Source: Mycolicibacterium hodleri
GTDB taxonomy: Bacteria > Actinomycetota > Actinomycetes > Mycobacteriales > Mycobacteriaceae
NCBI RefSeq assembly: GCF_006439015.1
Contig: NZ_RCZG01000009.1
Coordinates: 2,348 to 66,347 of the forward strand
Direction: 5' to 3'
Length of the DNA stretch: 64,000 bases
In this document: positions 8,599 through 17,218 of the stretch, in pieces
Position numbering within the stretch: the first letter of the stretch is position 1
Layout: each line of letters opens with the position of its first letter
Program-made: the position numbers and the translations under genes
The notes under the pieces: generated by a model
What the model was told of the DNA's origin: nothing
Database searches by the model: none
Seen by the model: the letters and a program-made list of their open reading frames with translations, nothing else

Positions 8599-8629
8599 TT
8601 GGGACTCTTCCCGGATCAGCCCCTATGAT
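8599..8629 (+). promoter_or_regulatory. promoter of the ABC-F gene, probably leaderless
   Basis: TATGAT (8624-8629) lies 9 nt before the ATG at 8639, with TTGGGA (8599-8604) as a weak -35 at 19-nt spacing. No Shine-Dalgarno sequence separates the -10 from the start codon, so the transcript would begin within a few nucleotides of the ATG. Confidence 0.6.
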
Positions 8630-8638
8630 CGGCGCCTG

Positions 8639-10387
8639 ATGGCGAACCTGATCAACCTCGAACGTGCAACCGTTGGTTACGGCACGCGCACCCTGCTCGA
8701 CGGCGTGAGCCTTGGCATCGACGAGGGCAACGCGATCGGCGTGGTCGGCCGCAACGGTGACGGCAAGACGACGTTGTTGAAGATCCTGACGGCAACCCGT
8801 CCCCCCGATTCCGGACGTGTCACCCACGTGTCGGGATTGTCCGTCGGCTACCTCCACCAGTCCGACGACTTTCACCCCGAGGCGACCGTGCGTGACGTCA
8901 TCGTCGACGGTAGGGCCGACCACATCTGGGCGGCTGACGCGGAAACCAGGTCGGTGGTGGAGAACCTGCTCACCGAAGTGGCAATGGACCGCGAGGTGAA
9001 CAATCTCAGTGGCGGTGAGCGCCGCCGAGTTGCTCTGGCCGCGATTTTGCTTGCAGGTCACGACGTTCTGGTGCTCGATGAACCGACCAACCACCTCGAC
9101 GTCGAGGTCATCGGATGGCTGGCCGGGCACCTCTCGAAACAGACGGCCAAGACGCTGGTGGTCGTCAGCCACGACCGGTGGTTCCTGGACGCGGTGTGTA
9201 CCCGGATCTGGGAGGTGCACGGCGGAACGATCGACGCCTACGACGGTGGTTACGCGGCCTACGTCCTGGCCAGGGCTGAACGTTCGCGGGTCGCCGCGGG
9301 TACCGAGGCACGCCGACGGAACCTGATGCGAAAGGAACTGGCGTGGCTCCGGAGGGGCCCGCCCGCGCGGACGTCGAAGCCGAAGTTCCGCATACAGGCG
9401 GCCAACGATCTGATCGCCAACGAACCGGAGCCACGCGACTCCCTCGCGCTGCAACGCTTTGCGACGGCTCGACTGGGCAAGGACGTGTTCGACCTGCACC
9501 GTGTGTCCCTGCAAGCCGGCGAGAAGACGATCCTCGACAAGCTGGACTGGTCGATCGGACCGGGCGTGCGGATCGGTCTGGTCGGCGTGAACGGCACCGG
9601 CAAGTCGTCCGTGCTGAAACTGCTCATCGGCGAGATGACGCCGTCGGCGGGCACCATCAAGCGCGGAAAGACACTCCGGATCGGCTATCTCAGTCAGGCG
9701 CTTGTCGAGATCGAAGGAAACGAGCGCGTCCTCGACGCAGTGGAGAACGCCAAGCGGATCACCGAACTGGCAGGCGGCAAGGAGGTCAGCACCGCCACGC
9801 TGCTCGAGGACTTCGGGTTCACTGGCGACAAGCTGACCACCCGACTATCCGAGCTGTCGGGTGGTGAGCGGCGCCGCTTCCAGTTCCTGCGCCTGCTTCT
9901 CGACGAGCCCAACGTGCTGCTTCTCGACGAGCCGACCAACGACCTGGACATCGACACCCTCAACGTCATCGAGGACTACCTCGACGGTTGGCCAGGCACG
10001 CTGATCGTGGTCACGCACGACCGGTACTTCCTCGAACGGGTCACGGACGTGACGTATGCGTTGCCGGGCGGGGGTCGTTGCGTGCTTCTGCCCGGCGGCA
10101 TCGAGCAGTATCTGGCCGAGCGGGTCGCTGCCAACGGCGCTTCGGTAACCCGGCCGAGCGACCGCAACGAGACCGATTCGGCGCGCGAACGCAAGACGGG
10201 AAAGCAGTTGTCCCGCATCGAGAGTCAGCTCAAGAAGCTTGACGAGCGGATCTCGAAACTGCACGTCACCATGGCTGATGCGGTCGCCGACCACGTGCGC
10301 CTCGGTGAATTGAACGCCGAGCTGAACGAGTTGGTGGAGCGCAAGGAGTCCCTCGAAGAGGAGTGGCTGTCGCTCGCCGAGGACTAG
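8639..10387 (+). CDS. ABC-F family ATPase, possible ribosome protection factor
   Basis: 582 aa with two nucleotide-binding domains and no membrane segments, so it is an ABC-F protein rather than a transporter. Walker A motifs are GRNGDGKTT (first domain) and GVNGTGKSS (second). LSGGERRR occurs in both domains, and both Walker B regions end LLDEPT/LVLDEPTNHLD. A basic linker (RRGPPARTSKPKFR) joins them and a coiled-coil-like C-terminus (SRIESQLKKLDERISKL) follows. ABC-F proteins act on the ribosomal E site; some protect against macrolides and related drugs. As I recall, the M. tuberculosis counterpart is split into Rv1668c and Rv1667c. Here it is uninterrupted. Confidence 0.93.
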   Translation: MANLINLERATVGYGTRTLLDGVSLGIDEGNAIGVVGRNGDGKTTLLKILTATRPPDSGRVTHVSGLSVGYLHQSDDFHPEATVRDVIVDGRADHIWAADAETRSVVENLLTEVAMDREVNNLSGGERRRVALAAILLAGHDVLVLDEPTNHLDVEVIGWLAGHLSKQTAKTLVVVSHDRWFLDAVCTRIWEVHGGTIDAYDGGYAAYVLARAERSRVAAGTEARRRNLMRKELAWLRRGPPARTSKPKFRIQAANDLIANEPEPRDSLALQRFATARLGKDVFDLHRVSLQAGEKTILDKLDWSIGPGVRIGLVGVNGTGKSSVLKLLIGEMTPSAGTIKRGKTLRIGYLSQALVEIEGNERVLDAVENAKRITELAGGKEVSTATLLEDFGFTGDKLTTRLSELSGGERRRFQFLRLLLDEPNVLLLDEPTNDLDIDTLNVIEDYLDGWPGTLIVVTHDRYFLERVTDVTYALPGGGRCVLLPGGIEQYLAERVAANGASVTRPSDRNETDSARERKTGKQLSRIESQLKKLDERISKLHVTMADAVADHVRLGELNAELNELVERKESLEEEWLSLAED

Positions 10388-10947
10388 CGCACCACGCGGT
10401 GGTGGAGGAAGACGACTCCTGACCTGAAAGTGCGGGTCTCGAGGAGTTCGAGATCCACCCGTTGCCCGTGCTGGGCGAAGAACGGAGTGCCACCGCCCAC
10501 CAGCACCGGATAGACCCTGATTCGGTAGCCGTCGATCAGATCCGAAGCTGCTGCCTCGGCAGCGAGCGCTGCGCCGCCGATCGCGATGTCACCTGCCTGC
10601 GGCTCCGCGCGCAACCGCTCGATCTCCTGCACCAGGCCGCCTGCCGCCAGGCGGGCATGGCCCTGCACCGTCGCCAGCGTGCGGGAGAACACGACCCGTG
10701 GAAGCGCCTTCCAGAGCGTGGTCCATTCGCGCTCTGCGTCGTCGAGCGATGGATCCTGGTCGTCGATCTCCCAGTACAGCATCGTCTCGTAGAGCCGGCG
10801 TCCCAACAGGTGTATGCCGATGCCCCGTATCTCGTCGATGCAGAAGCGGAAGACCTCCTCATCGGGGCGCGCCCAATCGAAGCCGCCGTCCGGCCCCATG
10901 ATGTAGCCGTCGAGTGAGACAGCAAGCGAATACGTCACGTTGCGCAC
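10384..10947 (-). CDS. dihydrofolate reductase-like (RibD C-terminal) protein
   Basis: 187 aa. The N-terminus RNVTYSLAVSLDGYIMGPDGGFDW, the LLGRRLYETMLYW segment, and the C-terminal GGAALAAEAAASDLIDGYRIRVYPVLVGGGTPFF are typical of the small DHFR-fold reductases annotated as RibD C-terminal domain proteins. These bind NAD(P)H, but the substrate is usually unknown. The GTG start at 10947 has GAGGAGG 7 nt upstream; longer in-frame starts lack a binding site. Its stop shares the CTAG tetramer with the convergent ABC-F gene. It lies 66 bp downstream of argH on the same strand. Confidence 0.88.
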   Translation of the reverse strand: MRNVTYSLAVSLDGYIMGPDGGFDWARPDEEVFRFCIDEIRGIGIHLLGRRLYETMLYWEIDDQDPSLDDAEREWTTLWKALPRVVFSRTLATVQGHARLAAGGLVQEIERLRAEPQAGDIAIGGAALAAEAAASDLIDGYRIRVYPVLVGGGTPFFAQHGQRVDLELLETRTFRSGVVFLHHRVVR

Positions 10948-11013
10948 CAGAAGTCCTCCTCGGAAGGGTGTCCGACAAGTAAGACCGGTGGACGTGGGAG
11001 AACTCATCGCCGC

Positions 11014-12426
11014 CTAGGACCGCAAGCGAATCCAGAGTTGATCGGCGGCGTCGCGAACGACCTGAAGTTGTTTGGCCACCTGCACGGGTGCGGTTCCGCC
11101 ACGGGCGTCGCGGGAGTTCACCGACCCCTCGACGGTCAGCACGTCACGCACCTGAGGCGTCAAACCCGGGTCGATGCCAGCGAGCTCATCATCGGTCAAC
11201 TCTTCGAGGCCAACCCCGCGCGCCTCGGCGAACCGCACCGCGGCACCCGCGGCCTCGTGTGCAACGCGGAACGGTAATCCCTGTCGGACAAGCCATTCCG
11301 CGACGTCCGTCGCGAGGGTGTATCCCAGCGGCGCGAGCTCGGCCATTCGGTCGGCGTCGAAGGTCAGCGTGCCGACCAGCCCAGCCATCGCCGGCAGCAG
11401 CAGCTGGAGTTGGCCCACCGAGTCGAAGACAGGCTCCTTGTCCTCCTGCAGATCGCGGTTGTACGCCAGCGGCTGTGCCTTCAGGGTGGCAAGCAGACCG
11501 GCGAGGTTGCCGATCAGTCGGCCGGACTTGCCGCGCGCGAGCTCCGCGATGTCGGGGTTCTTCTTCTGCGGCATGATCGAACTGCCCGTCGACCAGGAGT
11601 CGTGCAACTTCACGTAACCGAATTCGGTTGTGCTCCAAAGGATGACGTCCTCTGCCAGCCTCGATAGGTCGACCGCGATCATCGCGAGGACGAAGGCAGC
11701 CTCCGCAGCGAAGTCGCGCGACGCCGTCGCGTCGATCGAGTTGTCGGCAGCGGCGGTGAATCCGAGGTCGGCGGCGATCGCGTCGGGATCCAGGCCCAAC
11801 GACGAACCGGCAAGTGCCCCAGAGCCATACGGGGACACGGCGACACGATCGTCTAAGTCGATGATCCGGTCGACGTCACGCAGCAGAGGGTGGGCGTGTG
11901 CCAGTAAGTGGTGGGCCAGCAGGATCGGCTGGGCCGACTGCAGGTGCGTCTTGCCCGGCATGATCTCGGTGGGATGGGAGGCCGCTTGCGTGGCGAGTGC
12001 CCCGACGACGTCGAGCACACCGTGACCGACGACCCGCATCGCGTCGCGCAGCCACATCCGGAACAGGGTGGCCACCTGATCGTTTCGCGACCGGCCTGCC
12101 CGCAGTCGTCCGCCGAGGTCGCTCCCGGCTCGGTCGATGAGTCCGCGCTCAAGGGCGCCGTGGACGTCCTCGTCGCTGGGTGAGGGGGCGAAGCTGCCGT
12201 CGGCAACGTCCTTTCCGAGACTGTCCAGCCCGGCCAGTAGGCCATCACGCTGTTCCTCGGTCAGCAGACCGGCGCCGAACAGCACGAGCGTGTGCGCCTT
12301 GGACGCCCTGACGTCATACGGTGCCAGCACCCAGTCGAAGTGGGTGGACTTGCTCAGGGCGGCAAGGGCATCCGAAGGACCGCCGGCGAACCGACCACCC
12401 CAGAGCGACCCCTCGTTGGTGCTCAC
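11014..12426 (-). CDS. argH: argininosuccinate lyase
   Basis: Last enzyme of arginine synthesis, splitting argininosuccinate into arginine and fumarate; 470 aa, the normal length. The fumarase/aspartase-superfamily signature GSSIMPQKKNPD is present, along with SRNDQVAT and the TGSSIMPQ flexible loop bearing the catalytic serine. The start is GTG at 12426. It is the final gene of the arginine operon, separated from argG by 70 bp that contain a small stem-loop. Confidence 0.98.
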   Translation of the reverse strand: MSTNEGSLWGGRFAGGPSDALAALSKSTHFDWVLAPYDVRASKAHTLVLFGAGLLTEEQRDGLLAGLDSLGKDVADGSFAPSPSDEDVHGALERGLIDRAGSDLGGRLRAGRSRNDQVATLFRMWLRDAMRVVGHGVLDVVGALATQAASHPTEIMPGKTHLQSAQPILLAHHLLAHAHPLLRDVDRIIDLDDRVAVSPYGSGALAGSSLGLDPDAIAADLGFTAAADNSIDATASRDFAAEAAFVLAMIAVDLSRLAEDVILWSTTEFGYVKLHDSWSTGSSIMPQKKNPDIAELARGKSGRLIGNLAGLLATLKAQPLAYNRDLQEDKEPVFDSVGQLQLLLPAMAGLVGTLTFDADRMAELAPLGYTLATDVAEWLVRQGLPFRVAHEAAGAAVRFAEARGVGLEELTDDELAGIDPGLTPQVRDVLTVEGSVNSRDARGGTAPVQVAKQLQVVRDAADQLWIRLRS

Positions 12427-12442
12427 GTCAACCCAGCGAAAA

Positions 12443-12466
12443 GCCGCAAAAGCCCCTGAATGCGGC
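12443..12466 (-). promoter_or_regulatory. stem-loop between argG and argH
   Basis: GCCGCA (12443-12448) and TGCGGC (12461-12466) form a 6-bp stem with a 12-nt loop in the only sizeable gap inside the arginine operon. No U-tract follows, so it is more likely an mRNA processing or stability element than a terminator. This is an inference from structure only. Confidence 0.35.
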
Positions 12467-12496
12467 TATCCAGAAGGCATTTGTGTCTGCTCGGCA

Positions 12497-13696
12497 TCAG
12501 TTGGTCAGGTCCCGACGGGCGGCGATCTTCGACGACAACCCATGCACGTGGACGAAGCCCTTCGCGCTGGACTGATCGAAGGTGTCGCCCTCGTCGTACG
12601 TGGCAAGGTTGAAGTCGTACAGCGACTCGGCGCTGCGCCTGCCATTCACGGCGATGTGACCGCCGTGCAGCACCATGCGGATCTCCCCCGTCACGTGCTC
12701 CTGGGTGGTCTCGACGAACGTCTCCAAGGCGCGCTTCAGCGGCGAGTACCAAAGTCCGTCGTAGACCAACTCGCCCCAGCGCTGATCGGTGGTCCGCTTG
12801 AACCGGGCGAGTTCGCGCTCCAGGGTCACGTGCTCGAGTTCGGTGTGCGCGGTGATCAGCACCATCGCACCCGGCGCCTCGTAGATCTCGCGGCTCTTGA
12901 TGCCGACCAGCCGGTCTTCGACGACGTCGAGGCGGCCCACACCCTGTGCACCGGCGCGCCGGTTCAACTCCACGATGGCCTCCAAGACGGACGTCGGGCG
13001 GCCATCGATGGATACCGGCTTGCCCTTCTCGAAGCCGACGATGACCTCGTCGGGCGAGCTCCAGTTGACCGTCGGGTCCTCGGTGTAGTCGTAGACGTCC
13101 TTTGTCGGGGCGTTCCAAAGATGTTCCAGGAAACCGGTTTCCACTGCACGACCCCATACGTTCTGGTCGACGGAGAACGGCGAACGCTTCGTGACGTTGA
13201 TCGGGATCGCGTTCTCCTCGGCGAAGGCGATGGCCTTCTCCCGGGTCCACGCGTAGTCGCGGACGGGTGCCAACACCTCGAGATCGGGTGCCAGCGAGGC
13301 GAATCCGACCTCGAAGCGCACCTGGTCGTTGCCCTTGCCCGTACAACCATGCGCGACGATGCCACCGCCGTGCTCACGCGCCGCCTCCACCAGATGCTTG
13401 ACGATCAGCGGTCGGCTGATCGCCGATACCAACGGATACCGGTCCATGTACAGGGCGTTGCTGGTAATGGTCGGCAGGCAGTACTCCTCGGCGAACTCGT
13501 CGCGCGCGTCCACCACGACCGCCTCGACGGCACCGCAATCCAGGGCACGCTGCCGGACGACCTCCATGTCCTCACCGCCCTGACCGAGGTCGATGGCGAC
13601 GGCCACCACCTCGCGCCCGGTCTCCTTGCCGATCCAGCTGATCGCCACGGAGGTGTCCAGACCGCCGGAGTACGCCAAGATGACGCGTTCGGACAT
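12497..13696 (-). CDS. argG: argininosuccinate synthase
   Basis: ATP-dependent ligation of citrulline and aspartate, 399 aa (M. tuberculosis protein about 398). The N-terminal ATP-pyrophosphatase P-loop is LAYSGGLDTSVA at residues 7-18. Conserved ARDEFAEEYCLPTI, HGCTGKGNDQVRFE and GRLDVVEDRLVGIKSRE segments follow. ATG start at 13696, 13 bp after the argR stop. Confidence 0.98.
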   Translation of the reverse strand: MSERVILAYSGGLDTSVAISWIGKETGREVVAVAIDLGQGGEDMEVVRQRALDCGAVEAVVVDARDEFAEEYCLPTITSNALYMDRYPLVSAISRPLIVKHLVEAAREHGGGIVAHGCTGKGNDQVRFEVGFASLAPDLEVLAPVRDYAWTREKAIAFAEENAIPINVTKRSPFSVDQNVWGRAVETGFLEHLWNAPTKDVYDYTEDPTVNWSSPDEVIVGFEKGKPVSIDGRPTSVLEAIVELNRRAGAQGVGRLDVVEDRLVGIKSREIYEAPGAMVLITAHTELEHVTLERELARFKRTTDQRWGELVYDGLWYSPLKRALETFVETTQEHVTGEIRMVLHGGHIAVNGRRSAESLYDFNLATYDEGDTFDQSSAKGFVHVHGLSSKIAARRDLTN

Positions 13697-13709
13697 TGAA
13701 TCGATCTCC

Positions 13710-14186
13710 TTAGTTCAGTTCTTCGAGGGTGCTGGCCAGCTCGGCACCCGTCATGGGTTCACGCGCCACCACCAGGATGGTGTCATCCCCGGCAATGGTG
13801 CCGACGACGTAGGGCAGGGCCGAGCGATCGATGGCGCTGGCGAGGTAATGCGCTGCGCCGGGCGGCGTGCGCAGGACCGCGAGGTTGCCGCTGGCGTCGG
13901 TGGATACCAGCAGTTCGCCGAGCAGCCGCGACATCCGGTCCGTACCTCCAGAGACACCCCGGACAGGGCTGCCGTCCTCGGGTACGACGTACACCCCGGT
14001 GCCGCCATCGGCACCGCGCAGTTTCACTGCACCGAGTTCCTCGAGGTCGCGCGACAGGGTGGCCTGGGTGACGTCGATGCCCTCTTCGGCCAGCATGGCG
14101 GCCAGCTCGCTCTGGCTACGCACCGACTTCGACGATAGGAGCATCACGATGCGCGCCTGGCGTCCTGCCCTCGTTGCGGTGGTCAT
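13710..14186 (-). CDS. argR: arginine repressor
   Basis: 158 aa hexameric regulator with an N-terminal winged helix (RQARIVMLLSSKSVRSQSELAAMLAEEGIDVTQATLSRDLEEL in outline, residues about 8-55). The C-terminal oligomerisation and arginine-binding domain contains VVGTIAGDDTILVV. It represses arginine synthesis by binding ARG boxes; the candidate at 19450-19468 is at the head of this operon, so the gene is probably self-controlled. The ATG at 14186 fits the family length. A 14-bp sequence around this start is duplicated at the argF stop, separating the two genes by 31 bp. Confidence 0.97.
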   Translation of the reverse strand: MTTATRAGRQARIVMLLSSKSVRSQSELAAMLAEEGIDVTQATLSRDLEELGAVKLRGADGGTGVYVVPEDGSPVRGVSGGTDRMSRLLGELLVSTDASGNLAVLRTPPGAAHYLASAIDRSALPYVVGTIAGDDTILVVAREPMTGAELASTLEELN

Positions 14187-14230
14187 GCGCGATCCCGCTT
14201 CGCTTCTCGCTGGAAAGTCATGCGCGATCC
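14182..14230. repeat. 14-bp direct repeat at the argF/argR junction
   Basis: GTCATGCGCGATCC occurs at 14182-14195 and again at 14217-14230, offset by 35 bp. One copy covers the argR start codon and the other the argF stop. The simplest reading is a short tandem duplication that split what was once an ATGA start/stop overlap. Confidence 0.7.
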
Positions 14231-15144
14231 AGCAACCACACCAGCAGCGCCTTCTGCGCGTGCAGACGATTCTCGGCCTCGTCCCACACAGCGCTCTGCG
14301 GTCCATCGATGACGTCGTCGGTGATCTCGTGTCCGCGGTGGGCCGGAAGACAGTGCAGGACGACCGCATCCGGGTCCGCACGCGTCATCAATTCACCGTT
14401 CACCTGGAAAGACCGGAACGGGCGGACCCGGTCGAGGCCGTCGTTCTCCTGCCCCATCGAGGTCCAGGTATCGGTGACCAGAACGTCGGCACCGTCAGCC
14501 GCGGACATCGCGTCCGCAGTCACGGTGACGGTCGCTCCTGTCTCGGCCGCGCGGCGTTCCGCAGCAGCAACGAACTGCCGAGCAGGTTCGAAACCCGTGG
14601 GGGCGGCGATTGTGACGTTGATCCCTGCGGTGACGCCACCGAGCATCAGCGAGTGCGCCATGTTGTTGGCGCCGTCACCGAAGTAGGCCATCCGCAGGCC
14701 CGTGAGCTGACCCTTCCGCTCGGCCAGCGTCTGCAGGTCGGCCAGCACCTGACACGGGTGGAACTCATCGGACAACGCGTTGACGATCGGCACGGTCGCA
14801 CCGCTGGCCATGGCGGTCAACCGTTCCTGCGCGAAGGTTCGCCAGACGATGGCGTCGACGTAGCGGGACAACACCTGGCCGGTGTCCTCCAGCGTTTCCT
14901 CACGCCCCAGTTGTGTGCTGCGTCCGTCCACCACGATGGCGTGGCCGCCGAGCTGGGCGATGCCCATCTCGAACGAGAAGCGCGTTCTGGTGGAGTTCTT
15001 CTCGAAGATCACGGCGACTCCGCGCGGTCCGTCGAGTGGCCGCATCCTGAACGGCGCCTTCTTGAGTTCGGCTGCGAGAGCTAGGACTTCGGCTTGCTCG
15101 GTGGGCGACAGGTCGTCGTCGCGCAGGAAGTTCCGGACGGTCAC
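14218..15144 (-). CDS. argF: ornithine carbamoyltransferase
   Basis: 308 aa; makes citrulline from ornithine and carbamoyl phosphate. The carbamoyl-phosphate loop STRTRFSFE is near residue 51, and later motifs include HPCQVLADLQT (residues about 127-137) and HCLPAHRGHEITDDV near the C-terminus. GTG start at 15144 overlapping the argD stop as GTGA, which implies translational coupling. Confidence 0.98.
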   Translation of the reverse strand: MTVRNFLRDDDLSPTEQAEVLALAAELKKAPFRMRPLDGPRGVAVIFEKNSTRTRFSFEMGIAQLGGHAIVVDGRSTQLGREETLEDTGQVLSRYVDAIVWRTFAQERLTAMASGATVPIVNALSDEFHPCQVLADLQTLAERKGQLTGLRMAYFGDGANNMAHSLMLGGVTAGINVTIAAPTGFEPARQFVAAAERRAAETGATVTVTADAMSAADGADVLVTDTWTSMGQENDGLDRVRPFRSFQVNGELMTRADPDAVVLHCLPAHRGHEITDDVIDGPQSAVWDEAENRLHAQKALLVWLLDRA

Positions 15145-16340
15145 GAGGCCTCCACTGCGGTGTCGAGGACGGCGGGCAGCGCCGCAATGAAAGCATCGAT
15201 TTGCGCGTCGGTGACGACTAGCGGCGGGGCCAGCCGAATGACGTCGGGCGCTGCGGCATTGACCAGGAAGCCGGCGTCACGGGCCGCGCTCTCGACGGCC
15301 TTGCCGTGCGGCGCCGTCAAGACGATGCCGCGAAGGAGGCCGCGACCTCTGACGTGGTCGACGAGTGGATGTCCGATCGCCTCGATGCCGTGGCTGATTG
15401 TCTTGCCGAGAACGTCCGCCCGGGTGACGAGGTCGTCATCGGCCAGCGCCTTGAGGACTGCCAGGGCCGCGGCGGTGCAGACCGGGTTGCCCCCGAAGGT
15501 GCTGCCGTGCATGCCTGGTGTCAGCAGCGCGGCCGCATCGCCAATCGCCAGGCAGGCACCGATCGGCAGGCCGCCGCCCAGGCCCTTGGCCAGGGTGACC
15601 ACGTCCGGGGTGACGCCGTCATGCTGATGGGCGTAGAACGTTCCCGTGCGTCCCACCCCCGTCTGCACCTCGTCGAGCACGAGGAGCGCACCGTGCCGGG
15701 CCGTGATCTCGCGGGCCGACACGAGGTAACCCGGTGGCGGCGTGACGACCCCGCCCTCCCCCATGATCGGCTCGAGAAACACCGCGGCGGTCGTCGAATC
15801 GACCGCTCCCGCAAGCGCTTCGACGTCCCCATAGGGAACGTGGGTCACGTTGCCGGGCAACGGTTCGAACGGCGCCTGCTTCGATGGCTGTCCGGTGAGT
15901 GACAGCGAGCCCATCGTGCGACCGTGAAAGGCCCCCTCCGCGGCCACCAGTCCGGTGCGACCGGTGAGCCGGGAGATCTTGAACGCGACCTCGTTGGCCT
16001 CGGTGCCGGAGTTGCAGAAGAACACCCGCGCCGCGGGAGAAGTGGTCTCGCCACCGAGGTGGGCCACCAGTGCTTCGGCTAAGGCGATGCCCGGTTCCGT
16101 CGCGTAGAGGTTCGACGTGTGACCGAGGGTGTTTAGCTGCCTGGTGACGGCCTCGATCACCGCGGGATGACGGTGTCCGAGCACGTTGACTGCGATGCCG
16201 CCGAGCAGATCGACGTAGGTCTTGCCGTCGGCGTCGGTGACGACGGCGCCGTCCCCGCTGACCAGTGCGACCGGTGGCGTGCCGTAGTTGTCCATCATCA
16301 CGGCCTGCCAACGGGCTTGCAGCTCTTCGGTTCTGCTCAT
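15141..16340 (-). CDS. argD: acetylornithine aminotransferase
   Basis: 399 aa PLP-dependent class III aminotransferase. Visible are FFCNSGTEANEVAFK (cofactor phosphate binding), GRTMGSLSLTG, the VLDEVQTGVGRTG acidic motif and the Schiff-base lysine in VTLAKGLGGG. The ATG at 16340 overlaps the argB stop (ATGA). Longer reading in this frame upstream belongs to other genes and was excluded. Confidence 0.97.
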   Translation of the reverse strand: MSRTEELQARWQAVMMDNYGTPPVALVSGDGAVVTDADGKTYVDLLGGIAVNVLGHRHPAVIEAVTRQLNTLGHTSNLYATEPGIALAEALVAHLGGETTSPAARVFFCNSGTEANEVAFKISRLTGRTGLVAAEGAFHGRTMGSLSLTGQPSKQAPFEPLPGNVTHVPYGDVEALAGAVDSTTAAVFLEPIMGEGGVVTPPPGYLVSAREITARHGALLVLDEVQTGVGRTGTFYAHQHDGVTPDVVTLAKGLGGGLPIGACLAIGDAAALLTPGMHGSTFGGNPVCTAAALAVLKALADDDLVTRADVLGKTISHGIEAIGHPLVDHVRGRGLLRGIVLTAPHGKAVESAARDAGFLVNAAAPDVIRLAPPLVVTDAQIDAFIAALPAVLDTAVEAS

Positions 16341-17218
16341 TTCACCACCTTCGTTCCCGATCCTTCGTCGGTGAGCAACTCCACCAACACGCAGTGCTCC
16401 TCCCGGCCGTCGATCACGTGGGCACTGGGTACCCCGTTCGATACGGCGCGCAGGCAGGCCTCGATCTTGGGCACCATGCCCGATTCCAGCGACGGGAGGA
16501 GTCCGGTCAGCGTCGCGACGTCGATCTCGCTGACGAGCGAGGACCGGTCCGGCCAGCTGGTGTAGAGGCCCTCGACGTCGGTGAGCATCAGCAGCTTCTC
16601 GGCCAAGAGCGCCTCGGCAAGCGCGGCCGCCGCGGTGTCGGCGTTGATGTTGTGCACTACCCCCGCCGCGTCGGGAGCGATGGTCGAGATTACCGGAATC
16701 CGTCCCGCCGCAATGAGATCCATGACTGCCCGAATGTCGACCGACTCGACGTCGCCGACCAGTCCGATGTCGGTGGCCACGCCGTCGACGAGCACGCTGC
16801 GCCGCACCGCGGTGAACAGCTGGGCGTCCTCGCCGGTGATGCCGACCGCGTACGGACCGTGGGCGTTGATCAACCCGACCAGCTCGCGCCCGACCTGGCC
16901 GAACAACACCATCCTGGCGACGTCGAGGACTTCCGGCGTGGTGACCCGAAATCCGCCCTTGAAGTCGCCCGCGATGCCGAGCTTGGCGAGCATGGCGCTG
17001 ATCTGTGGTCCGCCGCCGTGGACGACGACCGGGTGAATGCCGCAGTTGCGCAGGAACACCATGTCCGCGGCGAAGGCGGCCTTGAGGACGTCGTCGGTCA
17101 TGGCGTTGCCGCCGTACTTGACGACGACGATCTTGCCGTGGAGTTGCTTGAGCCATGGCAATGCCGCGGCCAGCACGGCCGCCTTGGTCTGGATCGGCGC
17201 GCTTCGAGACGTCGTCAC
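16337..17218 (-). CDS. argB: acetylglutamate kinase
   Basis: 293 aa amino-acid kinase; phosphorylates N-acetylglutamate and is the usual arginine-feedback step. The KYGGNAM nucleotide loop lies near residue 36, followed by VVVHGGGPQI, the substrate segment around GFRVTTPEVLDV, and NINADTAAAALAEAL near the ATP site. The GTG start at 17218 overlaps the argJ stop (GTGA) and gives the family length; the reading frame stays open upstream only in shadow of argJ. Confidence 0.97.
   Translation of the reverse strand: MTTSRSAPIQTKAAVLAAALPWLKQLHGKIVVVKYGGNAMTDDVLKAAFAADMVFLRNCGIHPVVVHGGGPQISAMLAKLGIAGDFKGGFRVTTPEVLDVARMVLFGQVGRELVGLINAHGPYAVGITGEDAQLFTAVRRSVLVDGVATDIGLVGDVESVDIRAVMDLIAAGRIPVISTIAPDAAGVVHNINADTAAAALAEALLAEKLLMLTDVEGLYTSWPDRSSLVSEIDVATLTGLLPSLESGMVPKIEACLRAVSNGVPSAHVIDGREEHCVLVELLTDEGSGTKVVK

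Noticed and set aside
12137..13699. 520-codon plus-strand reading frame opposite argG/argH
   Set aside because: It is antisense to two unmistakable arginine genes; its composition (many Arg, Asp, His, Val) is that of GC-rich shadow translation.
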